Positions 48,653 through 57,006 of a DNA stretch of 64,000 nucleotides are shown here, in pieces. The notes under the pieces were generated by a model. It ran no database searches. It had not been told where the DNA came from and saw nothing but the letters and a program-made list of their open reading frames with translations. The stretch spans positions 1 to 64,000 of the forward strand of contig JANYHJ010000003.1 of NCBI GenBank assembly GCA_025359135.1. The letters are read 5' to 3'. How positions within the stretch are numbered: the first letter of the stretch is position 1; the number at the start of each line of letters is the position of its first letter. Position numbers and translations under genes: made by a program. The stretch comes from Gemmatimonadota bacterium. GTDB lineage: Bacteria; Gemmatimonadota; Gemmatimonadetes; Gemmatimonadales; Gemmatimonadaceae.

Positions 48653-49803
48653 GCGCGCCCCCACGCGCGCACGAGCGACTCGAGGATGTCGGTGGCGAGG
48701 TCGATCTCGTGGACGGGCACGTACTCTTCGGCGGCGTGCGCCAGCATGATGTCGCCGGGGCCGAAGCAGATGGCTGGAATCCCGGCATCGTTGAAGAGCG
48801 ACGCATCGGTCCACGCCGTCATGCCCTCGACGCGCACCGCCTGGCCGCGCGCCGTGACCGCTCGTGCGAGCGCCTGCACGACGGGCGCATCGGTGGCCAC
48901 GTCGCTCGGGCTCTGCGCGAGTTCGAGCGTGGCCGTGGCCGAGAGCCCCGGCGTGGCGGACACGACGCGCGCGCACACCGACTCGACTTCCGCGAGCACA
49001 TCCGCCGGGCGCTCGCCGGGCAGCGTGCGGCGCTCGAGCTTGAGCGTGCAGTGGTCGGGGTACGTGGACCAGCCGATGCCGCCCTCGATCGTCGACGCAT
49101 GGAGCGAGGCGTGCCCCAGCAGCGCGTGCGTGCGTCCGGTGAGGGTCGTCGCCTCGAACTGGTCGAGCGCACCGAGGATGGCGGCGGCGCCCTTGATGGC
49201 ATCGATCCCGATGTCATAGCGCGATCCGTGCGCGGCGCGTCCACCGACCTGCACCGTGATCCAGGCGAAGCCGCGGTGCGCCGGCATGATCGCGAGCGAC
49301 GTCGGTTCGGTGATGATGGCCGCATCAGCCCGCAGCCCGCGCGCGAGCAACGTGCGCGTGCCCGCGCTCGCGAACTCCTCGTCCGCGACGGCGGCAATGA
49401 TCACGCGCGGCGACTCGCCGGCCCTCACGGCGCGCGCGGCGGCGGCGCACATCGCCGCCACGCCCGCCTTCATGTCGCAGCTGCCGCGACCGTACATCCT
49501 GCCGTGTCGCACGACCGGCTCGTACGGCGCATGCACCATGCCCTCGACGCCCACGGTGTCGAGATGCCCGTTGAGGATGATCGACGCGCCACCCTCGGGT
49601 CCGGCCGTGGCCAGCACCGACGGGCGTCCCGGGCTCGACTCGACGAGCTCCACGCGGAATCCCCAATCGCGGAGCACCGCGGCCAGCACCTGCGCGACCG
49701 CGGACTCCCCCGCGGCGCCGGGCGCGAGCGACGGATTGCGGGAGTCGGTCGCCACGAGCGCGGCGGTCAGCGCGCGCGCGTCGGCGAATGGAATGGCGGT
49801 CAT
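48649..49803 (-). CDS. M20-family peptidase (ArgE/DapE-like deacylase)
   Basis: The 384-residue enzyme has the M20 dizinc core: IILNGHLDTVGVEGM (first His, Asp), GRGSCDMKAGVAAM (bridging Asp), AVADEEFASAG (catalytic and ligand Glu), ITEPTSLAI and the final His in IMLAHAAEEYVPVHE. The lid domain includes GGRAAHGSRYDIGIDAI. ArgE, DapE and related N-acyl amino acid deacylases share this pattern; the substrate cannot be fixed. ATG 49803 gives the natural start. It is 49 bp after the GHMP kinase gene. Confidence 0.88.
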   Translation of the reverse strand: MTAIPFADARALTAALVATDSRNPSLAPGAAGESAVAQVLAAVLRDWGFRVELVESSPGRPSVLATAGPEGGASIILNGHLDTVGVEGMVHAPYEPVVRHGRMYGRGSCDMKAGVAAMCAAAARAVRAGESPRVIIAAVADEEFASAGTRTLLARGLRADAAIITEPTSLAIMPAHRGFAWITVQVGGRAAHGSRYDIGIDAIKGAAAILGALDQFEATTLTGRTHALLGHASLHASTIEGGIGWSTYPDHCTLKLERRTLPGERPADVLAEVESVCARVVSATPGLSATATLELAQSPSDVATDAPVVQALARAVTARGQAVRVEGMTAWTDASLFNDAGIPAICFGPGDIMLAHAAEEYVPVHEIDLATDILESLVRAWGRA

Positions 49804-49852
49804 CGGCGGGGCCTGGGAAGCGCGGGAGTCGTCGCGCGCGCAGTGGGCGCGA

Positions 49853-50794
49853 TCAACGCGCAACCGTAATCTGCACGCCCGTGCGCGCGATCGTGAATGG
49901 CAGCACCTCACCCAATCCCGCGGCGGTGCGCCGCACGGCTTGCATGTCTTCCTCGGCGGCGAGGATGAGCACGCAGCCTCCGCCTGAGGCGCCGAGCGCC
50001 TTGTACCCGCGCGCGCCGACCGCGGCCGTGGCGGTGATCAGCTCGTCGATGCGATCGGTGGTGATGTCCTCGTGCAAGGCACGCTGACGTTCCCAGTGAG
50101 CGCGCACGAGGTCGGAGAGGGTGCCGAGCTCGGCGCGCTCGAGGGCGCCTTCCATGAGCACCGCGAGTTCGCGCATGTGCGCGAGATTCGCGCGCACGTC
50201 GCCGCGACCGTCGCGCCACGCGTCCAGCACGCCGGTGATGGTGCGCGAGGACAGGCGCGACTCGCCGGTGTAGACGAGAAGGGCGCGACGCTCGAAGGCG
50301 TGCAGCAGCTCCTCCGTGACGTCGAGCGGTTGCACGGCGGGCGTGCCCGCACCGAAGCGCATGCCGAGCACGCCACCGAATGCCGCGGTGCAGTAGTCCT
50401 GCCACCCGCCGGCGACCTTGAGGTCCTCGGTCTCGACGATGCGCGCGCGAACGATGAGCTCCATCGGCTCGACGAATTCGCCGCGCCACGCGGCAATCGC
50501 GCCTTGCAGCGCGACGCCCGCCGCTGCGGACCCGCCGAGTCCGGCGCTGACAGGGAAATTCGAGTTGATGGTGGCGTGCACGCTGTGCAGGCCGACGCGG
50601 CGGAGCGCCGCGCGTGCGATTGGCTCCATGTTGAGCGCGGTGGTCGAGCCCTCGCGTTCCTCGAGGGTGACCGTGGCGTGGCGCGCGATGGCGATGGCGG
50701 TGACGGCGCCGGACTCCTCGACGCACACCGGGGGCACGTCGGTCCAGCCGCCTCCCAGATCGAGCCGGGTCGGCGCGCGCGCGATCACCCGCAT
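49853..50794 (-). CDS. GHMP-family sugar kinase (HddA/fucokinase-like)
   Basis: This 313-residue GHMP kinase has the N-terminal APTRLDLGGGWTDVPP motif, the ATP-binding PVSAGLGGSAAAGVALQGAI and the C-terminal GALGASGGGCVLIL-type motif (reads YKALGASGGGCVLI). HddA phosphorylates heptose 7-phosphate, and fucokinases use the same motifs; heptose genes are not adjacent, so the substrate is open. Start at ATG 50794 fits the family. It is between the H1-like gene and the M20 gene on the minus strand. Confidence 0.87.
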   Translation of the reverse strand: MRVIARAPTRLDLGGGWTDVPPVCVEESGAVTAIAIARHATVTLEEREGSTTALNMEPIARAALRRVGLHSVHATINSNFPVSAGLGGSAAAGVALQGAIAAWRGEFVEPMELIVRARIVETEDLKVAGGWQDYCTAAFGGVLGMRFGAGTPAVQPLDVTEELLHAFERRALLVYTGESRLSSRTITGVLDAWRDGRGDVRANLAHMRELAVLMEGALERAELGTLSDLVRAHWERQRALHEDITTDRIDELITATAAVGARGYKALGASGGGCVLILAAEEDMQAVRRTAAGLGEVLPFTIARTGVQITVAR

Positions 50795-50849
50795 GGGCAC
50801 GGGGCGACCGCACACGCGATGAGCGCGCGGCGTGCGGGCCGCATGCGAG

Positions 50850-51296
50850 CTACTTCTTTTTGGCGGTCTTCTTCGCGGCGGGCTTGGCCGCGGCCTTGGC
50901 CTTCGGCGCTGGGGCCTTGGGCTTTGCTGCGCCGGCGGACTTCTTGGCCGCGTCGGCCTTGGGCGCAGGCGCAGCCTTGACCGGACGCTTGTGCTTGGCC
51001 GCATGCTCCTCAGCTTCCCTGATGAGCTTGTCGGCTTCATCCTGCGTCATCTGTCCGCGGCGCACCATGAACTGCACGAGGTCGCGCGCGCTCTCGGCGG
51101 CGAACTGCGAGATGCCGGCGGCGGCGTGAATGACGTCGCGCATCGCGGCGGACATCTTGGAGCCCGCTTCGAGCGAGATTTCATGCGCCTTGGCGGTCAT
51201 TTCGGCGACCGCATCGCGCAGATCCTGACCGCGATGGCCAGGACCGCGTCGAGGAGCGGGCGGAGTGGTTGGCGGCGCAGCGTTCTCGGTCGTCAT
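50850..51296 (-). CDS. Phasin-like protein with a histone-H1-like Lys/Ala/Pro tail
   Basis: The 148-residue protein has a helical N-terminal part (LRDAVAEMTAKAHEISLEAG to DLVQFMVRRGQMTQDEADKL) resembling PhaF/granule-associated phasins, and a C-terminal tail (about 105-148) made of Lys, Ala and Pro (KAKAAAKPAAKKTAKKK). This combination occurs in proteins that bind polyhydroxyalkanoate granules and DNA. No PHA synthase is in the window, so the function is inferred. It is divergent from the CoA transferase across an AT-rich region. Confidence 0.7.
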   Translation of the reverse strand: MTTENAAPPTTPPAPRRGPGHRGQDLRDAVAEMTAKAHEISLEAGSKMSAAMRDVIHAAAGISQFAAESARDLVQFMVRRGQMTQDEADKLIREAEEHAAKHKRPVKAAPAPKADAAKKSAGAAKPKAPAPKAKAAAKPAAKKTAKKK

Positions 51297-51546
51297 TCGT
51301 GTAAACTCCCTGCCCACAGTCGGGCACGAGACAAAAAGGCGAGCTAGAGTGTTGTGCGGCTTGTGTTTGCGCGATTCAGCTTGCGCGCACCGTACTAGTC
51401 GGGGGGTAACTATATGATTTTCAGTCACGTACGCAAGGTGCGTCACGTGATTCGTGAAATGGTACGGATTGCGACAATTTCTGTCTTTCACACAAATATC
51501 GACTAGATCATGCAACAGTAATGAAACACAATAGCGACAATATACA
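51297..51546. promoter_or_regulatory. AT-rich divergent promoter region
   Basis: These 250 bp separate the H1-like gene and the CoA transferase and, from about 51400, are far richer in A and T than the rest of the window. Features: an inverted repeat at 51425-51450 (TCACGTACGCA against TGCGT-C-ACGTGA) and a direct repeat GCGACAAT at 51471-51478 and 51534-51541, the second just before the CoA-transferase ATG. It very likely holds both promoters. Confidence 0.65.
51425..51450. promoter_or_regulatory. Palindromic operator candidate
   Basis: TCACGTACGCA and its reverse complement TGCGT-ACGTGA (with one inserted C) are arranged around an AGG centre, an imperfect 26-bp palindrome with 11-bp arms. 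The symmetry and the position in a divergent promoter suggest a dimeric regulator site. Confidence 0.5.
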
Positions 51547-52644
51547 ATGAGTACGCTCGAAGACATCCGCGTATTCGATCTCTCTCGGGTTCTGGCCGGC
51601 CCCATGTGCACGATGACCCTTGCCGACATGGGCGCGCAGGTCATCAAGGTCGAACGACCGGGATCCGGTGATGACACCCGCACCTGGGGTCCCCCGTTCG
51701 CTGAAGACGGTGAGAGCGCGTACTACCGCTCGATCAATCGCAACAAGAAGGGAATCGCGCTCGATCTCTCCGATGCGGCCGATGTCGAACTCGCGCTCGA
51801 ATTGATCGCCAGCGCCGACGTCGTCGTCGACAACTTCCTGCCAGGCGCGCTGACGCGCCGCGGCCTCGATCCCGATCAGCTCGTGGCGCGGCACCCGGCC
51901 CTCATCTGGTGCACCATCGGTGGCTTCAAGCGCGAGCCGCATCGGCCTGGCTACGATCTCGTGGCACAGGCCGAGTCGGGGCTCATGTCCATCACGGGTG
52001 AGCCCGAGCGCACGCCGATGAAACACGGCATCGCCATCGTCGACCTCATGGCCGGCAAGGATGCCGCGATCGCCATCTGCGCCGCGCTCTCGGCGCGCGC
52101 GCGCGGCCCGCAGCCCGCGGCCGAACGTCGCATCCACGTGACGCTGCTCGAAACGGCGCTCGCGTCGCTCACCTACGCCGCGCAGAACGTGATGGTGTCC
52201 GGGCACGATGCGGGACGTGCCGGCAACGGCAATCCGAACCTGGTCCCGTACCAGCTCATCGAGGCGCGCGACCGGCCGTTCATCCTTGCCGTCGGCAACG
52301 ACCATCAATTCGCGGCGCTCTGCACGGTGCTCGAGCATCCTGCACTCGCGGTTGACGTGCGCTTCGCCACCAACGCAGGGCGCGTGATGCATCGCGACGC
52401 GCTGATCACCGAACTCACCCGCATACTCTCCGCGCGCGACGCGGCCGCCTGGATTGTCGCGCTCGAGGCGGCGCAGGTGCCGTGCGGTCGCGTGCTCTCG
52501 GTGCGCGAAGCGATTGCCGACGCGGGTGGCTCGCCGGTCACCGGAATGCCTCCGGCCGTGTCGGGAACGGTGCGGATGCCGCCGCCGCGGCTCGACGAGC
52601 ACGGCGCCGAGATCCGTGCGCGGCGCTGGGCCGCGTTTTTGTGA
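51547..52644 (+). CDS. CaiB/BaiF family (class III) CoA transferase
   Basis: This 365-residue enzyme shows the family N-terminus IRVFDLSRVLAGPMCTMTLA with DMGAQVIKVERPGSGDDTRT, YRSINRNKKGIALDLSD, DVVVDNFLPGALTRRGLD, GYDLVAQAESGLMSITGEPE and VDLMAGKDAAIAICAAL. The aspartate of DLMAGKDA corresponds to the residue that forms the acyl-anhydride intermediate. These enzymes move CoA between carboxylic acids; the substrate is unknown. The start at ATG 51547 lies in the AT-rich promoter region. Confidence 0.92.
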   Translation: MSTLEDIRVFDLSRVLAGPMCTMTLADMGAQVIKVERPGSGDDTRTWGPPFAEDGESAYYRSINRNKKGIALDLSDAADVELALELIASADVVVDNFLPGALTRRGLDPDQLVARHPALIWCTIGGFKREPHRPGYDLVAQAESGLMSITGEPERTPMKHGIAIVDLMAGKDAAIAICAALSARARGPQPAAERRIHVTLLETALASLTYAAQNVMVSGHDAGRAGNGNPNLVPYQLIEARDRPFILAVGNDHQFAALCTVLEHPALAVDVRFATNAGRVMHRDALITELTRILSARDAAAWIVALEAAQVPCGRVLSVREAIADAGGSPVTGMPPAVSGTVRMPPPRLDEHGAEIRARRWAAFL

Positions 52645-52754
52645 GGCTGGCGTGACTGCGGCTGTCGCCGTCGTCTTTCCGTGACGGGCGCCGGGCGGCC
52701 ATTTGGCCACGCGGGACTGTCCCGTGCGCGCTCGCGACGTTACACTAGTCGCGG

Positions 52755-53321
52755 ATGATGACGACGGCCCAGCCCGTAATGACCGACCCGGCCGAGGCGG
52801 ATCAGGAGCTCATCAATCGGATTCTCGCCGGGGAGTCCGAGCTCTTCTCCATCCTCATTCGCCGCTACAGCGACCCCCTCTACCGTCATGCATTGGGCAT
52901 GACCGGGTCGCCCGACGTTGCCGAGGACATCCTCCAGTCGTCCTTCATCAAGGCGTTCAACCACCTCGCGGAAGTGCGCGGGCGGTTCGACGCCTGGTTG
53001 TTCCGGATCGTTGCCAATGGGTGCAAGGACTGGCTCAAGAACATCCGGCGCACCCACCTCAGTTACGATGAGGACGATCAACCGTCTTCTTATGCGACCC
53101 CCGAGGAAGACCTCGACCGGACGGAGCTCCGGACGGATCTCGATCGGGCCCTGGCGCACCTCGCGCCAAGCCTGCGGGAAGCCTTCGTCATGAAGCACGT
53201 CGAAGGGCGGTCGTACGAAGAGATGGCGGAACTGCTGCACACGACGGTCGGAGCGCTGAAGATGCGAGTGCATCGAGCACGAGAAGCGCTGCAGGCCCTG
53301 CTGGAGGAGAAATACGCGTGA
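52755..53321 (+). CDS. ECF-type RNA polymerase sigma factor
   Basis: The 188-residue sigma-70 family protein has region 2 (ELFSILIRRYSDPLYRHALG, DVAEDILQSSFIKAFNHL, FDAWLFRIVANGCKDWLK) and region 4 (RTDLDRALAHLAPSLREAFV, GRSYEEMAELLHTTVGALKM RVHRAREAL as two helices). It lacks regions 1.1 and 3, as ECF factors do. It overlaps the next small gene in GTGA, suggesting a cognate regulator. The start could be either of two adjacent ATGs. Confidence 0.93.
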   Translation: MMTTAQPVMTDPAEADQELINRILAGESELFSILIRRYSDPLYRHALGMTGSPDVAEDILQSSFIKAFNHLAEVRGRFDAWLFRIVANGCKDWLKNIRRTHLSYDEDDQPSSYATPEEDLDRTELRTDLDRALAHLAPSLREAFVMKHVEGRSYEEMAELLHTTVGALKMRVHRAREALQALLEEKYA

Positions 53322-53626
53322 ACACGAATCGTGACCTGAATGAGGGTTCGGAGCGTCCGGCGACGCGCCCGACCACGCCCGAGACCACGCCCCGCGCCTC
53401 GCTGGCCGACGGCGACGCGCTCGAGCCGCGCTTGACGAGCCCCGCGTTGCACGCCTGGCTCGATGGCGAGATCTCGGACGCCTCGCTGGCCATCACCGAA
53501 CGGCCGCAGGTGATCGCGATGTGGAAGGCGCTGGGCAGCGATGCCGACAAGCTCCGCAACACGGCAACGCCTTCGAGTGTCGAGGCCATCGTGATGCAGA
53601 AGATCCGCGACAAGGGCCGCCCGTAG
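53318..53626 (+). CDS. Small partner of the ECF sigma factor (possible anti-sigma)
   Basis: This 102-residue acidic protein starts from GTG, overlapping the sigma factor stop. It contains SPALHAWLDGEISDASLAIT and a short helix VIAMWKALGSDADKLRNTAT with SVEAIVMQKIRDK. The middle resembles the AWLDGEL-type helix seen in anti-sigma factors, but there is no zinc-binding HxxxCxxC and no membrane span. An anti-sigma role is inferred from gene order only. Confidence 0.65.
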   Translation: MNTNRDLNEGSERPATRPTTPETTPRASLADGDALEPRLTSPALHAWLDGEISDASLAITERPQVIAMWKALGSDADKLRNTATPSSVEAIVMQKIRDKGRP

Positions 53627-53648
53627 GGGCGGGCCGGTTGCCGCGAGT

Positions 53649-55079
53649 TTACGGACGGGCCGGTGCGCGAGTACCGGCCCGTCGTGCGTCCGGGCCCCGC
53701 ATCGCGGCTTCGATCTCGCGTGCGGTATACGGCAGTCCCGACGTGAGGACCTCGCTGCCAGTCGGCGTCACGAGGATCATGTCTTCGAGGTAGAAGCCGT
53801 CGCCCTTGGCGACGAACATCAACTCGTAGGCCACCGTCATCCCGGCGCGCAGCGTGTCCGGCAGCCCCTCGGCGTCGTCGAGCCCCACGCCATGCAGCTC
53901 CCACGCCTCGGTGCCGTCGGGGCCGAGCAGCACGCTGGCCGCTTCCTTTCCCTGTGCGGTGCGGAGCGACGGTGCGCGACGGCGGATCTCGGCGAGCGCG
54001 GCCTCATAGACGGTGCGCGCGGGCACGCCGTCGCGAATGACGGCGCGCCCGGCCTGGTAGCCGGCGATGAAGAGGTCCCAAGCCTCGCGCTGGCCATCGG
54101 TGAAGCGCCCGCTCACCGGCGCCGTGCGCCCGACGTCGCCGTTGTAGTGGCCGAGCGCGCAGCCGACGTCCACGCGCACGACCTCGCCGGCCTGCATCGC
54201 GCGATCCACGTGATCGTACGCGAGGAAGGTGTCCCACAGGTTGTGGAAGTCGGCATTGCGACCGCTCATCGTCCATGGCCAGAACGACACGGAACGTGCG
54301 CCGGCATCCTGGCACGCCTGCACGACGTCGAGTTCCGCCGCGGCCTGTCGCCGGCCGGGTCGCAGCGCGCGGAGTCCAGCGAGGAAGGCGGCGTTGCTCG
54401 CGCGTGCGACCTCACGCAGCGTGTCCACTTCGGCGGGCTCCTTGATCTCACGGAGCGGACGCAGCACGGGGATCGCGCTCGACGCCGCGGTGGCGCCGAG
54501 CGGCACGAGCCACGCCGCCCAGCGCTGCACGCTCGCCGCCATGGGGAGCGGCGTGCTCACGGGCATGCGCGCATCGGTCGGGGCGACGAACGCGGCCGTG
54601 GGCGCGAGCGCCAGGCGATGACGCAGCCACGCCTCGAGCGAGTCCACCGGGGCAACGTGCGAGAGACCGAAGCGCGCAGCGCTCGCGTCGCCGATGGGCA
54701 CCACGCCGCGGCCGACGAGCGGCGCGGGCTTCTGCACGAACAGGTGCGTCGAACGATCACGCCCATCAAGCACGAGCACGGCGCCGAGCACGTCGTCGAG
54801 GCCCGTGAGGTAGTAGAAGTCAGCGGCCTGCACGAACCCCTTCTGGTCGTCGGCCAGGAACGAGGCGCGTGCGGGCACGATGACGAGGTTCGCGCCGGCG
54901 CGCTGGAGGGCGCGATTGCGGCGTGCGGCCAGGACGGACGCGGCCTGCGCGTCCAGTGCGGTCGCGGCCATCACGCTCAGGGCGGCCGCGAGCCATGCCG
55001 CGTTGAGCGCGCTGGAGAGGCGCCCGGTGCAGGCATGCGCGCGGCGCGCGTCCGTGTCACGCGGGTGCAGGACGGTCAT
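53649..55079 (-). CDS. Exported M24B aminopeptidase P-like protein
   Basis: This 476-residue protein has a signal-like segment (AAWLAAALSVMAATALDAQA) after a long n-region. The N-terminal Creatinase-like domain is at about 55-220. The M24 pita-bread domain has RVDVGCALGHYNGDVGRTAP (both Asp ligands), ELHGVGLDDAEG (His) and YELMFVAKGDGFYLEDMILV (both Glu), so all five metal ligands are present. The C-terminal tail is Ala/Arg/Pro. Aminopeptidase P removes residues before proline. A hairpin overlaps the last codons. Confidence 0.88.
   Translation of the reverse strand: MTVLHPRDTDARRAHACTGRLSSALNAAWLAAALSVMAATALDAQAASVLAARRNRALQRAGANLVIVPARASFLADDQKGFVQAADFYYLTGLDDVLGAVLVLDGRDRSTHLFVQKPAPLVGRGVVPIGDASAARFGLSHVAPVDSLEAWLRHRLALAPTAAFVAPTDARMPVSTPLPMAASVQRWAAWLVPLGATAASSAIPVLRPLREIKEPAEVDTLREVARASNAAFLAGLRALRPGRRQAAAELDVVQACQDAGARSVSFWPWTMSGRNADFHNLWDTFLAYDHVDRAMQAGEVVRVDVGCALGHYNGDVGRTAPVSGRFTDGQREAWDLFIAGYQAGRAVIRDGVPARTVYEAALAEIRRRAPSLRTAQGKEAASVLLGPDGTEAWELHGVGLDDAEGLPDTLRAGMTVAYELMFVAKGDGFYLEDMILVTPTGSEVLTSGLPYTAREIEAAMRGPDARRAGTRAPARP
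53654..53683. terminator. Perfect hairpin at the 3' end of the M24 gene
   Basis: GACGGGCCGGT (53654-53664) and ACCGGCCCGTC (53673-53683) are perfect 11-bp arms with an 8-base loop, inside the last codons of the M24 gene and 28 bp after the convergent anti-sigma-like gene. It can form in either transcript and is probably a bidirectional terminator. Confidence 0.7.
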
Positions 55080-55123
55080 GCGAGCTCCAAGGGGAGAAGT
55101 GCGGTCGGCGCCCGCGCTCAGGC

Positions 55124-55675
55124 TCACGCGCCGGGGAAGCCCGGTCGCGTGCGCAGCTCGGCGAGCTGCGCCATGTGGCGCAGACCATGCTCGGCGATCA
55201 CGATCCCCCACTGCACGCCGTCGATGTTGCCGAACGCGGGGTGCGGGTAGAGGCGAGTGCGCATCGCGTCGCCGCGCGCGCGCATGACGGCCACGAACGA
55301 TGCGCGGGCGGCGGCGACGGCGGCCATGCACTCGGCGCGCGTCGCGAAGCGGTTCTTCGGGCGCACGCCAAGCGGCGCCTCGATCTTGAACTCGCGGTTG
55401 GGCACTGCGGCGAAGAGCGTCGCGTCGCGCTTGGCGCGCTGCGCGTCGCTGAAGGTCGAGGCTTCGAGCGCGTCGAACTTCTCGTCGAAGAGCTTGGCGA
55501 TGCCGCGCTCCACCGCGCCCAGATGCTCCGAGATGTTGGCGGCGCTCCACGTCGTCTCGTCGGGCGCCCAGATCCACTGTGCGTCGCTGAGCGCGTTGAG
55601 GGTGTCGGCAACCTGGACCGACGAGGACTCGAGGCGCGCGACGATCTGTGCGGGGGTGGTGGGCGTGTCGCTCAT
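55124..55675 (-). CDS. DinB-family protein
   Basis: The 183-residue protein has the four-helix DinB fold with three metal-binding histidines in ISEHLGAVERGIAK and IAEHGLRHMAQLAEL. The central segment includes TLNALSDAQWIWAPDETTWS, a typical DinB_2 sequence. DinB-like proteins include thiol-dependent S-transferases, although most are uncharacterised. It is 44 bp upstream of the M24 gene and 84 bp after the beta-propeller gene on the same strand. Confidence 0.88.
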   Translation of the reverse strand: MSDTPTTPAQIVARLESSSVQVADTLNALSDAQWIWAPDETTWSAANISEHLGAVERGIAKLFDEKFDALEASTFSDAQRAKRDATLFAAVPNREFKIEAPLGVRPKNRFATRAECMAAVAAARASFVAVMRARGDAMRTRLYPHPAFGNIDGVQWGIVIAEHGLRHMAQLAELRTRPGFPGA

Positions 55676-55759
55676 GATCGGCGGAGCGTGATTGGGCGTG
55701 GATCGTGCGCGGCAAACGTCGCGCCGCCGCGGGGGACGGTCAAGCGCCGGCGGGCGTGA

Positions 55760-56968
55760 TCACGGACAGGGGATGGCCTGCACGACGCTCGCCGCGTTGG
55801 TGGATACGTACACGTGCGTGCCATCGCCGGCGATGGATGTGTACGACGGCAGCAGCGGGTTGCTCTGGCCGCCGTGCGTCCACTGTCCGGTGGCCGTGTT
55901 GACCGCGAAGAGGCTCTGCGGCCCCACGACGACGAGATGCGAGGGACAGGCGGCAAAGCCGGCGCCGCGCAGCGAGAAGCGGCTCTCCCACTGGATGGCG
56001 CCCGTCGCGGCGTCGAGTGCCATGATGCTGCTGTCGCGCGGCAGGATGAGGCGGTTGCCGACGAGCAGGGTGGGTGCGAACGGGATGTGCGTGATCGTGG
56101 GAAGTGTTTGGCGCCACACGACGGTGCCCGTCGTCCGGTCAATCGCGACGGCCTTGAACAACCCTGTGAGTATCAACAGGCGACCGAACACCCGCGGAGG
56201 GGAGTCGGAGCCGAGCGCATCGTCAACGGTGACGTTGGTGAACGTGCTCAGGCGGGCGCCCGTGGTGGCGTTGAGGGCGAGCAGGAAGGAGCGCAGGTGA
56301 TTGGAGGCGTCCGAAGCGGCGCCGGGGGCAAAGACCGTATCGCCTGATACCGCGAGCCCGTAGAGCTGACATGAGGGCGCGCACAGCGTGTCGTAGGGCA
56401 CGGACCATCGCTGTTGCCCGGAGCTGTCCACGGCAGAAACGGTCGAAGCGCCGTATTGGGCCGTGGAGACGAAGAGCCGGTTCGACGACGCCACGTATGA
56501 CTGTCCCAAGCCGACGGAGCCGAACGTCCACGCGACGCTGCCGTCGGCGAGATCGAAGGCGATCGCGGTCGGGCCACCAACGATGACGCGCGACCCGCCC
56601 GCGGGTACGAGCTCGCCCCGCCAAGTGAAGGGGGCGACGGGATCCACGGTCGTCCATCGAGTCGTACCGGGCGCGCCGCCCCACGGCGCCGAGCCGCCAA
56701 GGTTGATGGCGCGTGCCCCCTGCGTCGTGGTGACTATCAGCGACTGGTCAATGGCGCCGACCACCGCGTACAGGTCGGACGGCGAGCCAGTGAGGCTCCA
56801 CGCGGCGGTCGGCAGGGCGGCGCGCGAGGTCGGGTCGGTGGTTCCGTTGCAGGCACCGCCGCCGATCATGGCCGCGAGCGCGACGATGAGGGGAGTGGAC
56901 ACGAGATGCGCGTGCGCCACCTGGAGGCGCGCGAGCACGTCTCCGGGCGAGAGTGGAGCGGCGCTCAT
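55760..56968 (-). CDS. PQQ-like beta-propeller repeat protein 1
   Basis: This 402-residue protein has a hydrophobic segment ending AAMIGGGACNG (possible lipobox GGAC at about residue 39) and then PQQ-like beta-propeller blades. Repeats include VSAVDSSGQQRWSVPYD, FLLALNATTGARLSTF, AVAIDRTTGTVVWRQTLP, SIMALDAATGAIQWESRFSL and LFAVNTATGQWTHGG. No catalytic residues of a quinoprotein dehydrogenase are seen, so it is probably a structural or BamB-like surface propeller. It is a paralogue of the next gene. Confidence 0.82.
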   Translation of the reverse strand: MSAAPLSPGDVLARLQVAHAHLVSTPLIVALAAMIGGGACNGTTDPTSRAALPTAAWSLTGSPSDLYAVVGAIDQSLIVTTTQGARAINLGGSAPWGGAPGTTRWTTVDPVAPFTWRGELVPAGGSRVIVGGPTAIAFDLADGSVAWTFGSVGLGQSYVASSNRLFVSTAQYGASTVSAVDSSGQQRWSVPYDTLCAPSCQLYGLAVSGDTVFAPGAASDASNHLRSFLLALNATTGARLSTFTNVTVDDALGSDSPPRVFGRLLILTGLFKAVAIDRTTGTVVWRQTLPTITHIPFAPTLLVGNRLILPRDSSIMALDAATGAIQWESRFSLRGAGFAACPSHLVVVGPQSLFAVNTATGQWTHGGQSNPLLPSYTSIAGDGTHVYVSTNAASVVQAIPCP

Positions 56969-57006
56969 GGCGGTACCAAGGGGGTGGGGAAGGACCGGCG
57001 CCGCAG

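Noticed and set aside
53649-55715. A 688-residue fusion frame including the M24 peptidase
   Set aside because: The first 212 residues are an out-of-frame reading of the DinB gene; the real start is ATG 55079 with a signal-like segment.
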